A DNA stretch of 64,000 nt from Desulfomonile sp963700305 (GTDB taxonomy: Bacteria > Desulfobacterota > Desulfomonilia > Desulfomonilales > Desulfomonilaceae): the NCBI GenBank assembly GCA_963700305.1, contig CAVOXB010000027.1, forward strand, positions 62,001-126,000, given 5' to 3'. The first letter of the stretch is position 1, and the number at the start of each line of letters is the position of its first letter. The notes below the pieces were generated by a model. The model did no database searches. It saw nothing but the letters and a program-made list of their open reading frames with translations, and was not told the origin of the DNA. The translations under genes were made by a program, and so were the position numbers. Positions 46,053 to 57,136 of this stretch are shown here, in pieces.

Positions 46053-46835
46053 CTACCTGTTGAAAACAGGTTTCCGTTTTTCCAGGAAAGCGGATATCCC
46101 TTCTCGGCCGTCAGAATGCGCGGCACATGCTCGCAGGCCGGCCCTTTCCAATTCCAAATGAGCCTCGAGAGTGTTGCTGAACGAATCGGTTAGCAGTTTT
46201 TTCGACCAAGCGAATGAGAAAAGAGGCCCTCGACTGATTCCCTCAGCCAACTTTATCGCCTCTTCGAGAACTTTGCCGTCGTCAACCACTTTGGTAACCA
46301 AGCCCCATTTCAGTGCTTGGGCCGCGGCGATAGGTTCGTCGAATGCAGCTATTTCAAGGGCTTTTGCCAGTCCTACGAGCCGGGGCAGCATGTAGGTCCC
46401 GCCTCCGTCAATAGAAAGACCGCTACTAGTGTAAGCCTGCCGCAATATCGCGGAGCGCGCCATTATTCTGAAATCGCAGGCCAGAGCCAGAGAAAAGCCT
46501 CCTCCAGCTGCTATTCCATTTATCGCCGCCACTACTGGTTTCGCCATCCGACGGATTTCCAGTATGCACTGATGATATCGGGCCGCGAGGTTGTGGAAAG
46601 CTGCCGGAGCGTCCTGCGGCCAGCTTGCCACCCATCGCAGGTCGCCTCCTGCACAGAAGGGTTTTCCTGTTCCTGATATTACTATCCCCCGGACTGTATC
46701 ATCCGCAGCGAGGTTGACAAGGTGGTCCATCAGTATGGTTATTGCGTCCAGATCGAAGGCGTTGAATGCCTTCGGCCTGTCGAACAACACGGTGGCTATA
46801 TCACCACAAACGGTTGCTTTGATTGGGTCGGACAT
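46053..46835 (-). CDS. Enoyl-CoA hydratase/isomerase family protein
   Basis: The 260-residue protein has the crotonase fold. The first oxyanion-hole segment is GTGKPFCAGGDLRWV and the second is AAINGIAAGGGFSLALACDF. The segment around the catalytic region is GLSIDGGGTYMLPRLVGLAK, in which Asp replaces one of the usual Glu residues; this pattern is common in PaaG-like isomerases. It may therefore be an isomerase or a hydratase of a beta-oxidation-like path. ATG 46835 follows GGAGGTTACACA; a longer in-frame opening upstream is not needed. dnaE is divergent upstream. No other acyl-CoA genes lie nearby. Confidence 0.9.
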   Translation of the reverse strand: MSDPIKATVCGDIATVLFDRPKAFNAFDLDAITILMDHLVNLAADDTVRGIVISGTGKPFCAGGDLRWVASWPQDAPAAFHNLAARYHQCILEIRRMAKPVVAAINGIAAGGGFSLALACDFRIMARSAILRQAYTSSGLSIDGGGTYMLPRLVGLAKALEIAAFDEPIAAAQALKWGLVTKVVDDGKVLEEAIKLAEGISRGPLFSFAWSKKLLTDSFSNTLEAHLELERAGLRACAAHSDGREGISAFLEKRKPVFNR

Positions 46836-47058
46836 TGTGTAACCTCCGAGAAGTGTCCTTGAAAGATTGGTTGAGTCCCGAATCGGGCATTTGTGGACAC
46901 ATTCTACTACAAGGCGATCCGATGAAGAACACCTTGAGTGCGCCAAAAAAAGAATGTTCTGCCTCATTTCGTTACCCCCTTGCATGGCTAAAGAGAGGAT
47001 GATATTGTGGAGGCCTCTAGATAAAAAAGTAAACATATCAAATAAATAAGGAGTAACG

Positions 47059-50000
47059 ATGCACTCCGCGGATTTCGTTCATCTGCATCTTCATACCCAA
47101 TACTCGCTTCTTGACGGCGCAATTCGCATCCCTCATCTGATTGCTCGAGTCAAAGAATACAAAATGCCCGCAGTCGCTGTGACCGACCACGGGAATTTGT
47201 TCGGTGCGATGGAATTTTATTCGCAGGTGAAGTCCAGCGGAATAAAACCGATAATCGGCTGCGAGGTGTACGTTGCTCCGGGCTCTCGCTTTGAACAATC
47301 CAAAGTAGGGCAGATCGCCTATTATCACCTCATACTCTTGTGTGAAAACGAAAAAGGCTATCGCAATCTCTGTAAGCTTGTTACCAAAGGCTATCAGGAG
47401 GGCTTCTACTACAAGCCTCGGATAGACCTCGAATTGATCGAACAGTATCACGAGGGTCTAGTCTGCCTGAGTTCTGCTCTATCCGGAGAAGTGCCTGCGC
47501 TCTTCCTTGCTGGAGACCAAAAAGGCGCGATGGAGCGCGCTGATTGGTTCAAACAGGTCTTCGGCCCTGAGCGTTATTACCTGGAATTGCAGGAAAACGG
47601 TATGGAAGAGCAGCGCCGGGTCAATAGCGGCCTGCTCGAAATAGCGAAAAAGCTCGATTTAAAGGTGGTCGCCACAAATGATTGCCATTACTTGGACCAA
47701 TCCGATCACAGGGCACATGAAATCCTACTCTGCATTCAAACCGGCAAGAAATTTGACGATACAGACAGGATGAGTTTCAGTACAGATCAGTTCTTTTTCA
47801 AATCGCCAGAGCAAATGGCTCATCAATTCAGACATGTCCCCGAAGCGATCAAGAACACTCGGGTTATTGCCGAAAGGTGCTCGCTCTTACTTGAGTTCGG
47901 CCAAGTGCACATGCCTCGCTTCGATCTGGGAACCGGAGAAACGCTGAGGGCGCGTTTTGAGATAGACGCCAGAGCAGGCCTTGAAACAAGACTCGCTCGA
48001 CTCCAGGAAACGGGGGGTTTTTCTCAGGAACTGGAGACTCGTTACAGGAATCAACTGGAATATGAGATCCGCATGATCCAGGAGATGGGCTTTTCAGGTT
48101 ATTTTCTGATAGTCGCGGACTTTATCGGATTCGCAAAGAAAAATGGAATTCCCGTGGGGCCGGGACGTGGTTCCGCAGCGGGATCCCTCGCTGCCTACAG
48201 CCTTGAAATTACTGATATAGATCCAATTCGTTACAATTTGTTGTTCGAACGCTTTCTTAACCCGGAGCGCAAGAGCATGCCTGATATTGACGTTGATTTC
48301 TGCATGGACGGAAGAGACAGCGTAATTGAGGACGTGTCCGGTAGGTACGGTAAAGACAATGTCGCCCAGATAATCACTTTCGGGAGAATGCAGGCAAAAG
48401 CGGTGGTCAGAGACGTTGCACGCGTGCTCGGCTTCCCGTATGCCACAGCGGATCAGATCGCCAAACTTATACCAGATGCCTTGAAGATGACCCTGGATAA
48501 AGCCCTTAAGGAAGAGCCAAGATTCAAAGAAATGATGAAAAGCCCGGAAGTGGCCGATTTGATCAACACGGCTCGCTCTCTCGAGGGCCTCACGCGGCAT
48601 GCTTCAACCCACGCGGCAGGGATCGTGATTTCCGACCGGCCGCTTGTGGAGCATCTCCCTCTTTACTCAGGCAGCAACGGAGAAACCATCACCCAATTTG
48701 ACATGACCTGGGTGGAAAAAATCGGATTAGTCAAATTTGATTTCCTAGGCCTGAAAACCCTCACGGTCATAGATCAGGCCCTCAAATTAATAAAATCATA
48801 CAGCGGAAAGACTCTGGACCTTAACGCCATACCGCTGGATGACGCTGAAACCTTCGACATGCTGGCTAAAGGGGACACGCTTGGGATTTTTCAGTTGGAA
48901 TCTTCCGGCATGAGGGACGTCTTGACCAAGTTCAAGCCTTCCGTGTTCGAGGATCTCATAGCAATACTGGCACTCTATAGACCTGGCCCCCTGGAATCAG
49001 GAATGGTAGACGATTTCATTAACCGGAAACACGGACGGACCTCTATTGAGTATCCTTTGCCAGAACTTGAACCCATTCTGAAAGAGACTTATGGAGTAAT
49101 CGTCTACCAGGAACAGGTCATGAGCATATCCAAGGTGCTTGCCGATTACTCACTCGGTGAAGCAGACCTGCTCCGCCGCGCGATGGGCAAGAAAAAAAGC
49201 CCAGGAAATGGCCGAACAAAAGAGCAGATTTGAAAAAGGCGCGGCGAAAAATAAAATCGACCCGGAGCGTGCATCCTTCATATTCGAGCTTATGGAGAAA
49301 TTCGTGGGATACGGATTCAATAAATCCCATTCGGCCGCGTACGCAATGGTCACATATCAGACAGCGTATTTGAAGACACACTACACAGCGGAATTCATGG
49401 CCGCGCAACTTAGCTGTGAGGCGGGGAATACAGACAAGATCACAGTTTATATTTCCGAATGCCGCAATATGTCCATAGAGGTGCTTCCGCCTCATGTGAA
49501 CGAATCCTTTCAGAATTTTCATGTTGCGGACGGCAAGATAATCTTCGGATTGAATGCTGTGAAAAATGTGGGCGAAGGAGCAGTAGTTTCCATTCTGGAG
49601 GCACGCGGGGAAGGCGGGCCATTCTGCTCGCTACATGACTTCACGAGGCGCGTCGATCTTAGAAAGGTAAACAAGAAAGTCCTGGAAAGCCTCATCAAGT
49701 GCGGAGCGCTGGATGGATGGGGACGCTCTCGCCTGGCAATGACTGAAGTGCTGGATTCTGTAATGGAACAGGCATCCGGTTTTCAGAAAGAAAAGGCCGA
49801 GGGTCAGTTTAACCTTTTTGCTACGGAATGCGAGCCAAATGGGAGCCTTGCAGATCAGCCAATCCCTGAGCTGCCGGAATGGGATGACCTCATTAAATTG
49901 CAGTACCAAAAAGAAACCATGGGTTTTTATGTTACAGGTCACCCATTGATGAATTTCCAGGAGCTCATAGGCACTTATGCGAACGCGTCTTCTTCTGACA

Positions 50001-50518
50001 CTCTTTCCGATGTGGCGCCTTCCACTCTTGTCAGAATGGCGGGAATCGTAAAGAAAACCAAGGAGATCACCACTAAGAAAGGTGAGCGGATGGCGTTCAT
50101 CTCGCTGGAGGACCTGACCGGGATCACAGAGATGACCGTGTTTTCCGATCTTTACCTATTGGCCCGCGATCTTATCCAGTCCGGAGAACCGGTGATGGTT
50201 TCCGGAGTGAGGGAAGGGGACAAAGATTCACCAAAGGTGCTTGCTCAGGAAATCTACCGTCTTGAGGAAGCCCCCCGACGCCTCAGCAGGGGTATTCAAA
50301 TCAAACTCTCGGCAAGGGGCGCTGATCCTGGACATATCAAGAACCTGAAGCAGATTCTCTCAAGATACAAAGGGCGATTGCCGGTAAAACTGCATGTGGT
50401 GATACCTAACCGGTCGGAGACGATCATAAACCTGTCTTCCGTAACCTGCGACCCGACAGAAGATTTTTTGGCGGAGATGCGGGATACCCTGGGAGACCAA
50501 GCCGTATCTTTCGAATAA
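47059..50518 (+). CDS. dnaE: DNA polymerase III alpha subunit (frame break near 49195)
   Basis: DnaE is the replicative polymerase subunit. The repaired protein is about 1152 residues. It has the PHP domain (FVHLHLHTQYSLLDGAIRIP, VTDHGNLFGAMEFY), the polymerase catalytic motif MPDIDVDFCMDGR, and the GPGRGSAAGSLAAYSLEITD segment. TRHASTHAAGIVISDR, VKFDFLGLKTLTVID and the C-terminal OB domain (VRMAGIVKKTKEITTKKGER) also match. The first frame stops at 49233; one extra A in the AAAAAAA run at 49192-49198 is enough to account for it (MGKKKAQEMAEQKS after repair). AAGGAG precedes the ATG. A broken dnaE would be lethal unless a second copy exists, so the break is probably an error. Confidence 0.95.
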
Positions 50519-50614
50519 CGCGTTAGCAATTTGTGTCGGAAATCCCATCGGGATAAGATTCCCCAGCACCAGAATTGTCCCCGTGAGCGCTGATTTTAAG
50601 TCTGAATGTCTTTC

Positions 50615-50720
50615 GTCCCGGGGGGAGGGCAGATAAACCTTGGGAAGATCTTACGGTTCAGTCGTCCCTCCGGGACTAGAAAACCCTTAGATTCCCCTCA
50701 ACCGGCCATAAATCGCCGGT
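50615..50720. terminator. Hairpins between dnaE and glgP
   Basis: Two inverted repeats lie between these convergent genes. GTCCCGGGGGGA (50615-50626) pairs with TCCCTCCGGGAC (50665-50676) with one mismatch. ACCGGC-N8-GCCGGT spans 50701-50720. They probably stop transcription from both sides. Confidence 0.6.
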
Positions 50721-50783
50721 CTATTATCCACTGTTCCTCCGGAACATAAGACAAGGTGAGGCAGAAGTTGGCGCCTATGTGGA

Positions 50784-53340
50784 TTATCCCCAGGCTACCA
50801 GACTCATGGACAGCGGGTTGAACAGGTACGGGTGGAATGGGAGAATCCTTACTGTGTAACCATAGATTCCTGTTTCTCTGCAGGGCACGGTCCCTTTGAA
50901 AATCCAGACGCCATCGGATTCTTGCCCCTGGCTTACCATGGTTGTCACGCTGCGCTTCACCATTACGTCGGAATCGTCTTCAACCCTGCCATGACACAGG
51001 TCGATCACCACTTCTTCGTCCCTGATGCCACCAAGCTGAATTCTGGCCGTGACGTCCAGATCTTCGCCCAGAGCGACCCTGTCCCCTTTGGGTAGGTCCA
51101 AATCCACTATCTTGAGGTCTTTCCAGAGGCTCCGAATTCTTTGTTTCCAATCGCGGAGGTGACGGGCCCTTGCGAGTCGGTTTTCTCCCAATATTTGATG
51201 AGCCAATCCCGCTGGAACGTAATAATCAGTCATGTACTCTTCGATCATCCGATGCGAGTTGAATCTGCCGCAGATCGTAGCCATGCTGTTCTTCATCATC
51301 TCAATCCAGCCGTGAGGGTGTCCATCCGGGCCGCGATCAAAGAACAAAGGGACAATCTCGTTTTCCAGCAAGTCATAAATGGATTGGGATTCAACCTTAT
51401 CGCGATACTCCGGGTCTTCGTATTCTTCGCCCGAGCCGATAGCCCATCCGTTCGTGCCGTCTGTACGCCTCAGGCCACCATCCGTCCAGAACGCTTAAAT
51501 TCAAAGCCCCATTTGCCGCTGCCTTCATGCCCGACGTTCCACAGGCCTCCATTGGTCTTATGGGGTTGTTAAGCCAAATATCCACTCCCTGCACTAGATA
51601 TCGGGCGATATTTATATCGTAATCCTGGATGAAGACCAGTTTTCTCCGGAATCCCTCGGAACGTGCCTGATGGACTACTTTCTTGATGATCTCCTTGCCA
51701 AGCATATCCTGGGGGTGAGCCTTGCCGGCAAAAATGAACTGCACAGGCCTGCGTTTGTCGGACATGATCTTCAGCAGGCGGTCTGGGTCGCTGAACACCA
51801 AACCGGCACGTTTGTAGGGAGCAAACCTCCTGGCAAAGCCAATCGTAAGAGCTTCTGGATTCAGGAACTCCCGGGCGCGTTTCATCGCAAGGGATGAACC
51901 GCTGAAGCCGGCCATCTGAGCGAAAAGACGCCTGCGGCAAAACGCCACCAACCTATCTCTGCGAGTTTCGTGGATTCTCCAAAGCTCCTCGTGGGGAATA
52001 CTGTGAACACGCGACCAGATCTTCGTGTTGTCCGGTTCTTCCACCCACCCTTCACTTAGATAGCGAGCGAACAGGTCGGCCATTTCTTTGGAGAGATATG
52101 ACGGTATGTGCACGCCATTGGTCACATAGCCGATGGGCACATCTTCTTCATCCACCTGCGTCCAAAGATTCCGCCACATCTTGCGGGACACAGTGCTGTG
52201 AAGTTCACTAACCGCGTTCACTCCTCGTGACATGCGCAAAGCCAAGACTGCCATGGAAAGAGGAGAAGTCTTGTCATCAGGATTCTGACGGCCGAGGTCC
52301 AACAGGTCTTTCACGGACATTCCCAGGGATTCCGTATAGCTCCTGAAATATCGTTCCACGAGATCGGGTGGAAACAAGTCGATTCCCGCGGGTACTGGTG
52401 TGTGGGTAGTGAAGACGGTCGACGCAGCCACAGCTTCTAGGGCGACGTCAAACGGGACTCTGTACGTGGTCATAGATTGCCGGATGCGCTCCAGCGCTGC
52501 GAAAGCGGCATGACCTTCGTTCAGATGATAAACGTAGGGCCACAGACCAAGAAGATGGAACGCCTTGGCACCACCGATTCCCAGGACAATCTCCTGTTTT
52601 ATTCGCATTTCGAGATCGCCGCCATACAGTTCTGCAGTGATTTTCCTATCGCTCAAGGAATTGTCCGGATGGTTTGTGTCCAATAAATAGAGAGGAATGC
52701 GACCAACCTGCACCCTCCAAATCAATACCTTGACCTTTCTGCCATCCATTTCCAGTTCGAATGCCGCTTGCTGGCCTGTCTCATCGCGAACTTTCGATAC
52801 TGGTAAGTTGTAAAAGTCATTATCAGGATACGACTCCTGCTGCCACCCGTCTATATTAAGGTATTGCTTGAAATAGCCTTTTTGATACAGCATACCCATT
52901 CCCATAAGAGGAAAACATAGGTTTGATGCGCTCTTGAGGTGGTCTCCCGAAAGGATCCCAAGACCGCCGGAATAGATCGGCAGACTCTCACTCAGCCCAT
53001 ATTCCATGCTGAAATATGCTATTCGGTAATCAATAGGCTTCTCAAGGTTGAAAGAGTAAATTCCTACGTTGCTAATATAATCTTCGAGAGCCTTTTCAGC
53101 CTCCCTAATGCGATCCATCAAAGAGGAGTCTTCAATTATTTCCAGCTTCCGTTCTGGCGACAACATTCCCAGAAGAAGGATGGGATTGTGCCCGCATTTC
53201 TCCCAGAGTTCCGGATCAAGCGCCTGAAATAATCGATTCACAGTTGGATTCCAGGTAAACCAGAGATTTTTCGCGACGTTAAGCAGCGCCTGCATTTCCT
53301 CAGGCAGATCCGGTTTCACAATCAGATGTCGAAGCCTCAT
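50784..53340 (-). CDS. glgP: Alpha-glucan (glycogen) phosphorylase, GT35 (frame break near 51462)
   Basis: The enzyme releases glucose-1-phosphate from glycogen or maltodextrins. The repaired protein is about 851 residues, as in the short GT35 (GlgP of the TIGR02094 type). Key parts are RIAYFSMEYGLSESLPIYSG and GGLGILSGDHLKSASNL, then HLNEGHAAFA, FTTHTPVPAGID and YVTNGVHIPSYL. The PLP-Lys motif region is GTSGMKAAANGALNLSVLDG. The first frame stops near 51397. One extra base near 51462 restores AYDGTNGWAIGSGEEYEDPE and a C-terminal part to 50784. ATG 53340 follows GGGAG and opens with MRLRHLIVKPDLPEEM. It is convergent with dnaE. Confidence 0.93.
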
Positions 53341-53972
53341 AAAGATTCTCCCAACAACGGAAGATTCGTAGATCACAAGTGATTTCTATCAACGGAATGA
53401 GGATACGTCAAGCGGACAAGCCAAGAGCCGAGGATTATCGCGATCACTTAAACAAAATAATATCCCTTTCCTCGTCATTCCTGCGAAGGCGGGAATCCAG
53501 AGTCTGGACCCCGGATCAAGTCCGGGGTGACGGTTGCCTTTTCCCGTAAATGGGACAAGAATTTTGGGAATTTGTATAAAGAAATTTTGTCCGTTATCAT
53601 CTTCTATAGCCGTAAATGACATAATTTGGCACCCGGCAGGAGAGGAAAAAGAAGCCCGAGTTATGTCAACGCCAAAATACAGTGTTTTTTTCCTGGGCAT
53701 TCAAGATGTTAGTATTCAGTAGGATGGCCATCCACTGATACGCCTCTATTGCCAAGTTTGGTGGCGGAACCTACATGTCTTCCAGCATGATCCAATCTGC
53801 TGAGCCCCAAGTGCAGCCGGGGTTCAGGGATGGGACCGAGTGGGCAAACAATTAAGGTCAACAGTAAGAATTTGAGTGCGGGAGAGAGAAGCTAGCTTCT
53901 AACTTGTCGATCTCTCCCGCGTAGATAAATCATAGCCCCCAAAAGCATAAGCAACAAAAAAAATTAGCAATT
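53341..53972. other. Intergenic region with hairpin repeats
   Basis: This gap of about 630 bases contains GTCATTCCTGCGAAGGCGGG and CCCGGATCAAGTCCGGGGTG hairpin repeats (53475-53532). A longer hairpin at 53878-53920 (arms GCGGGAGAGA and TCTCTCCCGC) lies about 50 bases past the stop of the radical SAM gene and may be its terminator. No gene is seen. Confidence 0.6.
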
Positions 53973-55482
53973 TTACTTTCTAGATTCCGCCGAGGTTTTT
54001 TCGGCAGATGCCCCTTGATAGTGAGCCTGAATCTTTCGACATACGTCGTCTTTTATGGTCTGCCAGGAGCAAAACGCCGTGGTCCTGATTCGCCCCGTGT
54101 CCGTGTCTTCATACGCGAAAACTGCCGGACAGTCCTTGAGGCGAGCGTCTTCGAGACCTCCCTTGTCTTCGTACGGGATTGTCAGCAGTGTCAGCACGTA
54201 CTTGAAGCTGGTTCTTTCCTTCAATATAGCATCTATTTTTCGACCTCTCAGGAGATCCGCCACAGCGGCCAAAACCCGGCGGGAAATGGATTCGCCGAAT
54301 ATGTGGCTCAGGTCGAGGTTTTTTCTGAACACTTTGATGATGGCGGCGAAGGTGGATAAGTCGAAAAACATTCTCCTAAATCCAGTTGAAGGAATTTTTG
54401 CAGACCTGACACCAAGCGCTATATCCAATTTTCGCAATTCAACCAAGAGTTCCGAAAGAGATGTTTTCAGATAGCTGGAAATGGGTAGATATTTTTCACC
54501 GTCGGAAACCAGGAGAGTCGCACTCTCACAGTTTGGATGTGAGCCTCCAAGTGTCTGTCTCCCGAAAAATCTAGACAGCACGTTGAACTTCATCAACCCT
54601 GTAGAAACAAATTCTACGCCTGGGATCATGCTCTCGAACACCCGTTCCACGCATTCAGTGGTTGTGGGATCAAGCGCCACTTTGCCCGGTTCCCAGCAAG
54701 GAGTCAGAGGAACAAATCCCCATGTCGAGACATACTGTCTATAATCGTGAATGAAATCAAGCATCTCACTCATATTGGAATCATTGACGCCTACGGCGAA
54801 CGTTGATATGACCACGAGTTTGTTCACACCGCATTCTACGACGTTTTCAAGAGCCTTTCTCTTGGCCTCCAGGGAATTGTCCCCTCTCAAAGCCTTGTAA
54901 ATCTCCGGCCGAGTACCGTCCAACCCAAAATTCACCTGAATCCCCATGGCGCATAATTCTAGGCAATATTCCTTATCCACAAGTTTCAAGCCATTTGTGA
55001 AAAGCTGCACCTGAAAACCGTACAGACCTCGCCATGCGCACGATTTCCAAAAAATCTCTGTGCATCGTTGGCTCACCGCCGAAAAAGCATATGTTTGGCC
55101 GGGGATCGTTATGCTCAAAATGTTTGAAGATTTTCTCGAAATACTCCAGAGGTGGATGATACGCGTAGCCCATTGCCTCCACGTACGCAAGGCAGATGGG
55201 GCATCTCTGGTTGCACAAATTAGTGACATCTATTGAAACGGTGCTTGGCGGCGTATGGGCCTGATGATCGCATGAAGCGCAATCCAAAGAGCACGCGGGT
55301 TGAGAAGGCTCCTGATATCCAGAGATTTCCCGTTTCCATCGCCATTTTCGGGCGTCTTTTGTCACAAGTGAAGACGTTCGTCCGCATTCCCTACAAAACT
55401 TCACCAGAAAAACGCGGTTATTCCGTATTTCATAACACGCGTCAGCAGGCTTTCCGCATTTTTCGCAAAGTCCCAGTTTCAT
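53973..55482 (-). CDS. COG1964-like radical SAM protein, MJ0619/Tes-like (frame break near 55024)
   Basis: This protein of about 502 residues opens with a zinc-ribbon-like part (LCEKCGKPAD, FCRECGRTSS), then CSLDCASCDHQAHTPPSTVS, then the radical SAM motif CNQRCPICLAYVEA and GGEP (CFFGGEPTMHRDFL). This order matches COG1964, the group that contains archaeal MJ0619 and the tetraether lipid synthase Tes. The first frame stops after MARSVRFSGAAFHK; removing one base near 55024 gives MARLYGFQVQLFTNGLK and an open C-terminal half. ATG 55482 has GAGG upstream. A lipid- or other C-C-bond-forming role is possible; its exact reaction is unknown. Confidence 0.78.
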
Positions 55483-55850
55483 GAACAACCTCGAGACCGA
55501 TTATGAATTGAGGCAGCAACGCAGCTGAACTGCTTACCGGCCTTGTTTTCAAAAGAATAATTGAGAATAGCCTTTATTGGGCTGCAATCCTTATCACATG
55601 TTTTTTTGTTGTCAAGTCAAAAAAAGTTTTGTTATATTGTAAAGTTTGAGTCAGGTTGGCGGAAACGGGTTTGGCAAACGTGTATGTTCATCCGTTTCCC
55701 TCTCTTTCAAGTCATAGCGGCTCCATTAAAGAGACTCCAACTTCTCCGGGAAAAATCTTCGGGAACATGCTAATAAGTCTCTTAACGAACCGGCGCTCTC
55801 GGGCATCGAGGCCCCGCGGTCATGCAATTTCTTGAAATAGGTTGGATTTG
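55483..55850. other. Divergent intergenic region before lpxB
   Basis: This gap of about 370 bases separates the radical SAM gene (-) from lpxB (+). It holds a candidate promoter at 55609-55638. No gene is seen. Confidence 0.5.
55609..55638 (+). promoter_or_regulatory. Candidate promoter upstream of lpxB
   Basis: TTGTCA (55609-55614), an 18-base A/T-rich spacer and TATATT (55633-55638) resemble a sigma-70 promoter about 210 bases before lpxB. Confidence 0.45.
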
Positions 55851-57095
55851 ATGTCTTCTACGCAATCCATTTTGCTAATGGCAGGAGAAGCTTCCGGAGA
55901 TTATCATGCAGCCGCGCTTGTGCGTGATATTAAGAGCGTACGACCCGAAATAAAGATAGTGGGCATTGGGGGAGACAAGCTAGCGTCCGCTGGGATGGAG
56001 TTGCTGCACCATTACAGAGACATAAATACGATCGGTCTAAGCGAAGGCCTTGGAAAAATCCGGAATATAATACGTGCCTACGGAACGATGAAGAACGAGT
56101 TAAGAAGCGGGAGGCACAGTCTATTCATTCCTGTGGATTTTCCAGATGTTAACATTCGTCTTTGCGGGCTTGCGAAAAAAGGCGCTGTCCCCGTCTACTA
56201 TTACATCAGCCCGCAAGTTTGGGCATGGCGCAAAAGAAGAATTCGTAAGATAGCGGCTCGCGTTGACAGAATGATGACCATATTTCCCTTCGAGGAAAAG
56301 CTGTACAGAGACGCTGGCGTCAAGGTAGATTTCGTGGGCCATACGATGGTTCGCGATATTCCGGAAATCGCCAATAGGGCTGAGGCAAAAGCCAGGCTCG
56401 GCCTGGACTCGTCTCGATATACTGTCGCCCTGGTTCCCGGAAGCAGGCAGGCGGAAATCCGCAGGATGCTTCCGCGCATGTGCGAAGCCGCTGCAATTTT
56501 CCTCGGCGAATTTCCTGATACACTGTTCGTGCTGCCTCTGGCGGGCCCTCATCTGGCGGTAATAGTCAAAGAGATACTATCGCAATACGCGGTTCGAGTT
56601 GAGGTCCACAATGCGGAAGCTGCTGCGATAATGGCCGCATCCGACTGCGGGCTTGTGACATCCGGCACCGCCACTCTGCAAGCTGCGCTTGCGGGGATGC
56701 CGCATGTCGTGGTGTACGCTCTGGATAGGTTCACATGGTTGTTGGCGTCCAAGGTGCTCAAGCCGCTTGTAATGGACAAGGACGTTCATGTGGCGATCGC
56801 CAACGTACTGGCTATAAATGATGAAAAAGAGGGTAGGGGACCCATTAAACTCATGCTTGAGGCCGGCCACAGAGTAACGTGCCAGGAATGTGGAAGACCG
56901 TTATTTGTGCCGGAGCTGCTTCAGAATCAGGCAACTCCCGCGAAAATGGCCAAATGGCTCTTGCAGTTTCGGTCTGATGATTCTATGCGCGAAACAATGA
57001 GTAGAGGCTTCTCCTGGATGAGGCAATCCCTCAATCCCTCGCAGAGCGGACGAACCGCGGCCGAGACAGTGCTGGAATTCATCGATGCACCATAA
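55851..57095 (+). CDS. lpxB: Lipid-A-disaccharide synthase
   Basis: LpxB joins UDP-diacylglucosamine and lipid X to form the lipid A disaccharide at the inner membrane. The 414-residue protein has LMAGEASGDYHAAALVRDIK, GIGGDKLASAGMELLHHY, PVDFPDVNIRL, YYISPQVWAWRKRRIRKIA and PGSRQAEIRRMLPRMCEAA. The donor region is SGTATLQAALAGMPHVVVYA. Near the C-terminus an unusual insert of about 28 residues (GRGPIKLMLEAGHRVTCQEC, then GRPLF) precedes VPELLQ; it brings a CxxC pair I do not recall in LpxB. ATG 55851 is chosen over a TTG at 55842. An SDR gene follows after 41 bases. Confidence 0.94.
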   Translation: MSSTQSILLMAGEASGDYHAAALVRDIKSVRPEIKIVGIGGDKLASAGMELLHHYRDINTIGLSEGLGKIRNIIRAYGTMKNELRSGRHSLFIPVDFPDVNIRLCGLAKKGAVPVYYYISPQVWAWRKRRIRKIAARVDRMMTIFPFEEKLYRDAGVKVDFVGHTMVRDIPEIANRAEAKARLGLDSSRYTVALVPGSRQAEIRRMLPRMCEAAAIFLGEFPDTLFVLPLAGPHLAVIVKEILSQYAVRVEVHNAEAAAIMAASDCGLVTSGTATLQAALAGMPHVVVYALDRFTWLLASKVLKPLVMDKDVHVAIANVLAINDEKEGRGPIKLMLEAGHRVTCQECGRPLFVPELLQNQATPAKMAKWLLQFRSDDSMRETMSRGFSWMRQSLNPSQSGRTAAETVLEFIDAP

Positions 57096-57136
57096 GACAA
57101 CCTCGGACGCCTTCCAGTGCATGAGGATCTAATTAT

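Noticed and set aside
48094..48600. Minus-strand open frame inside dnaE
   Set aside because: The plus-strand reading carries the polymerase catalytic motif PDIDVDF; the other is a shadow.
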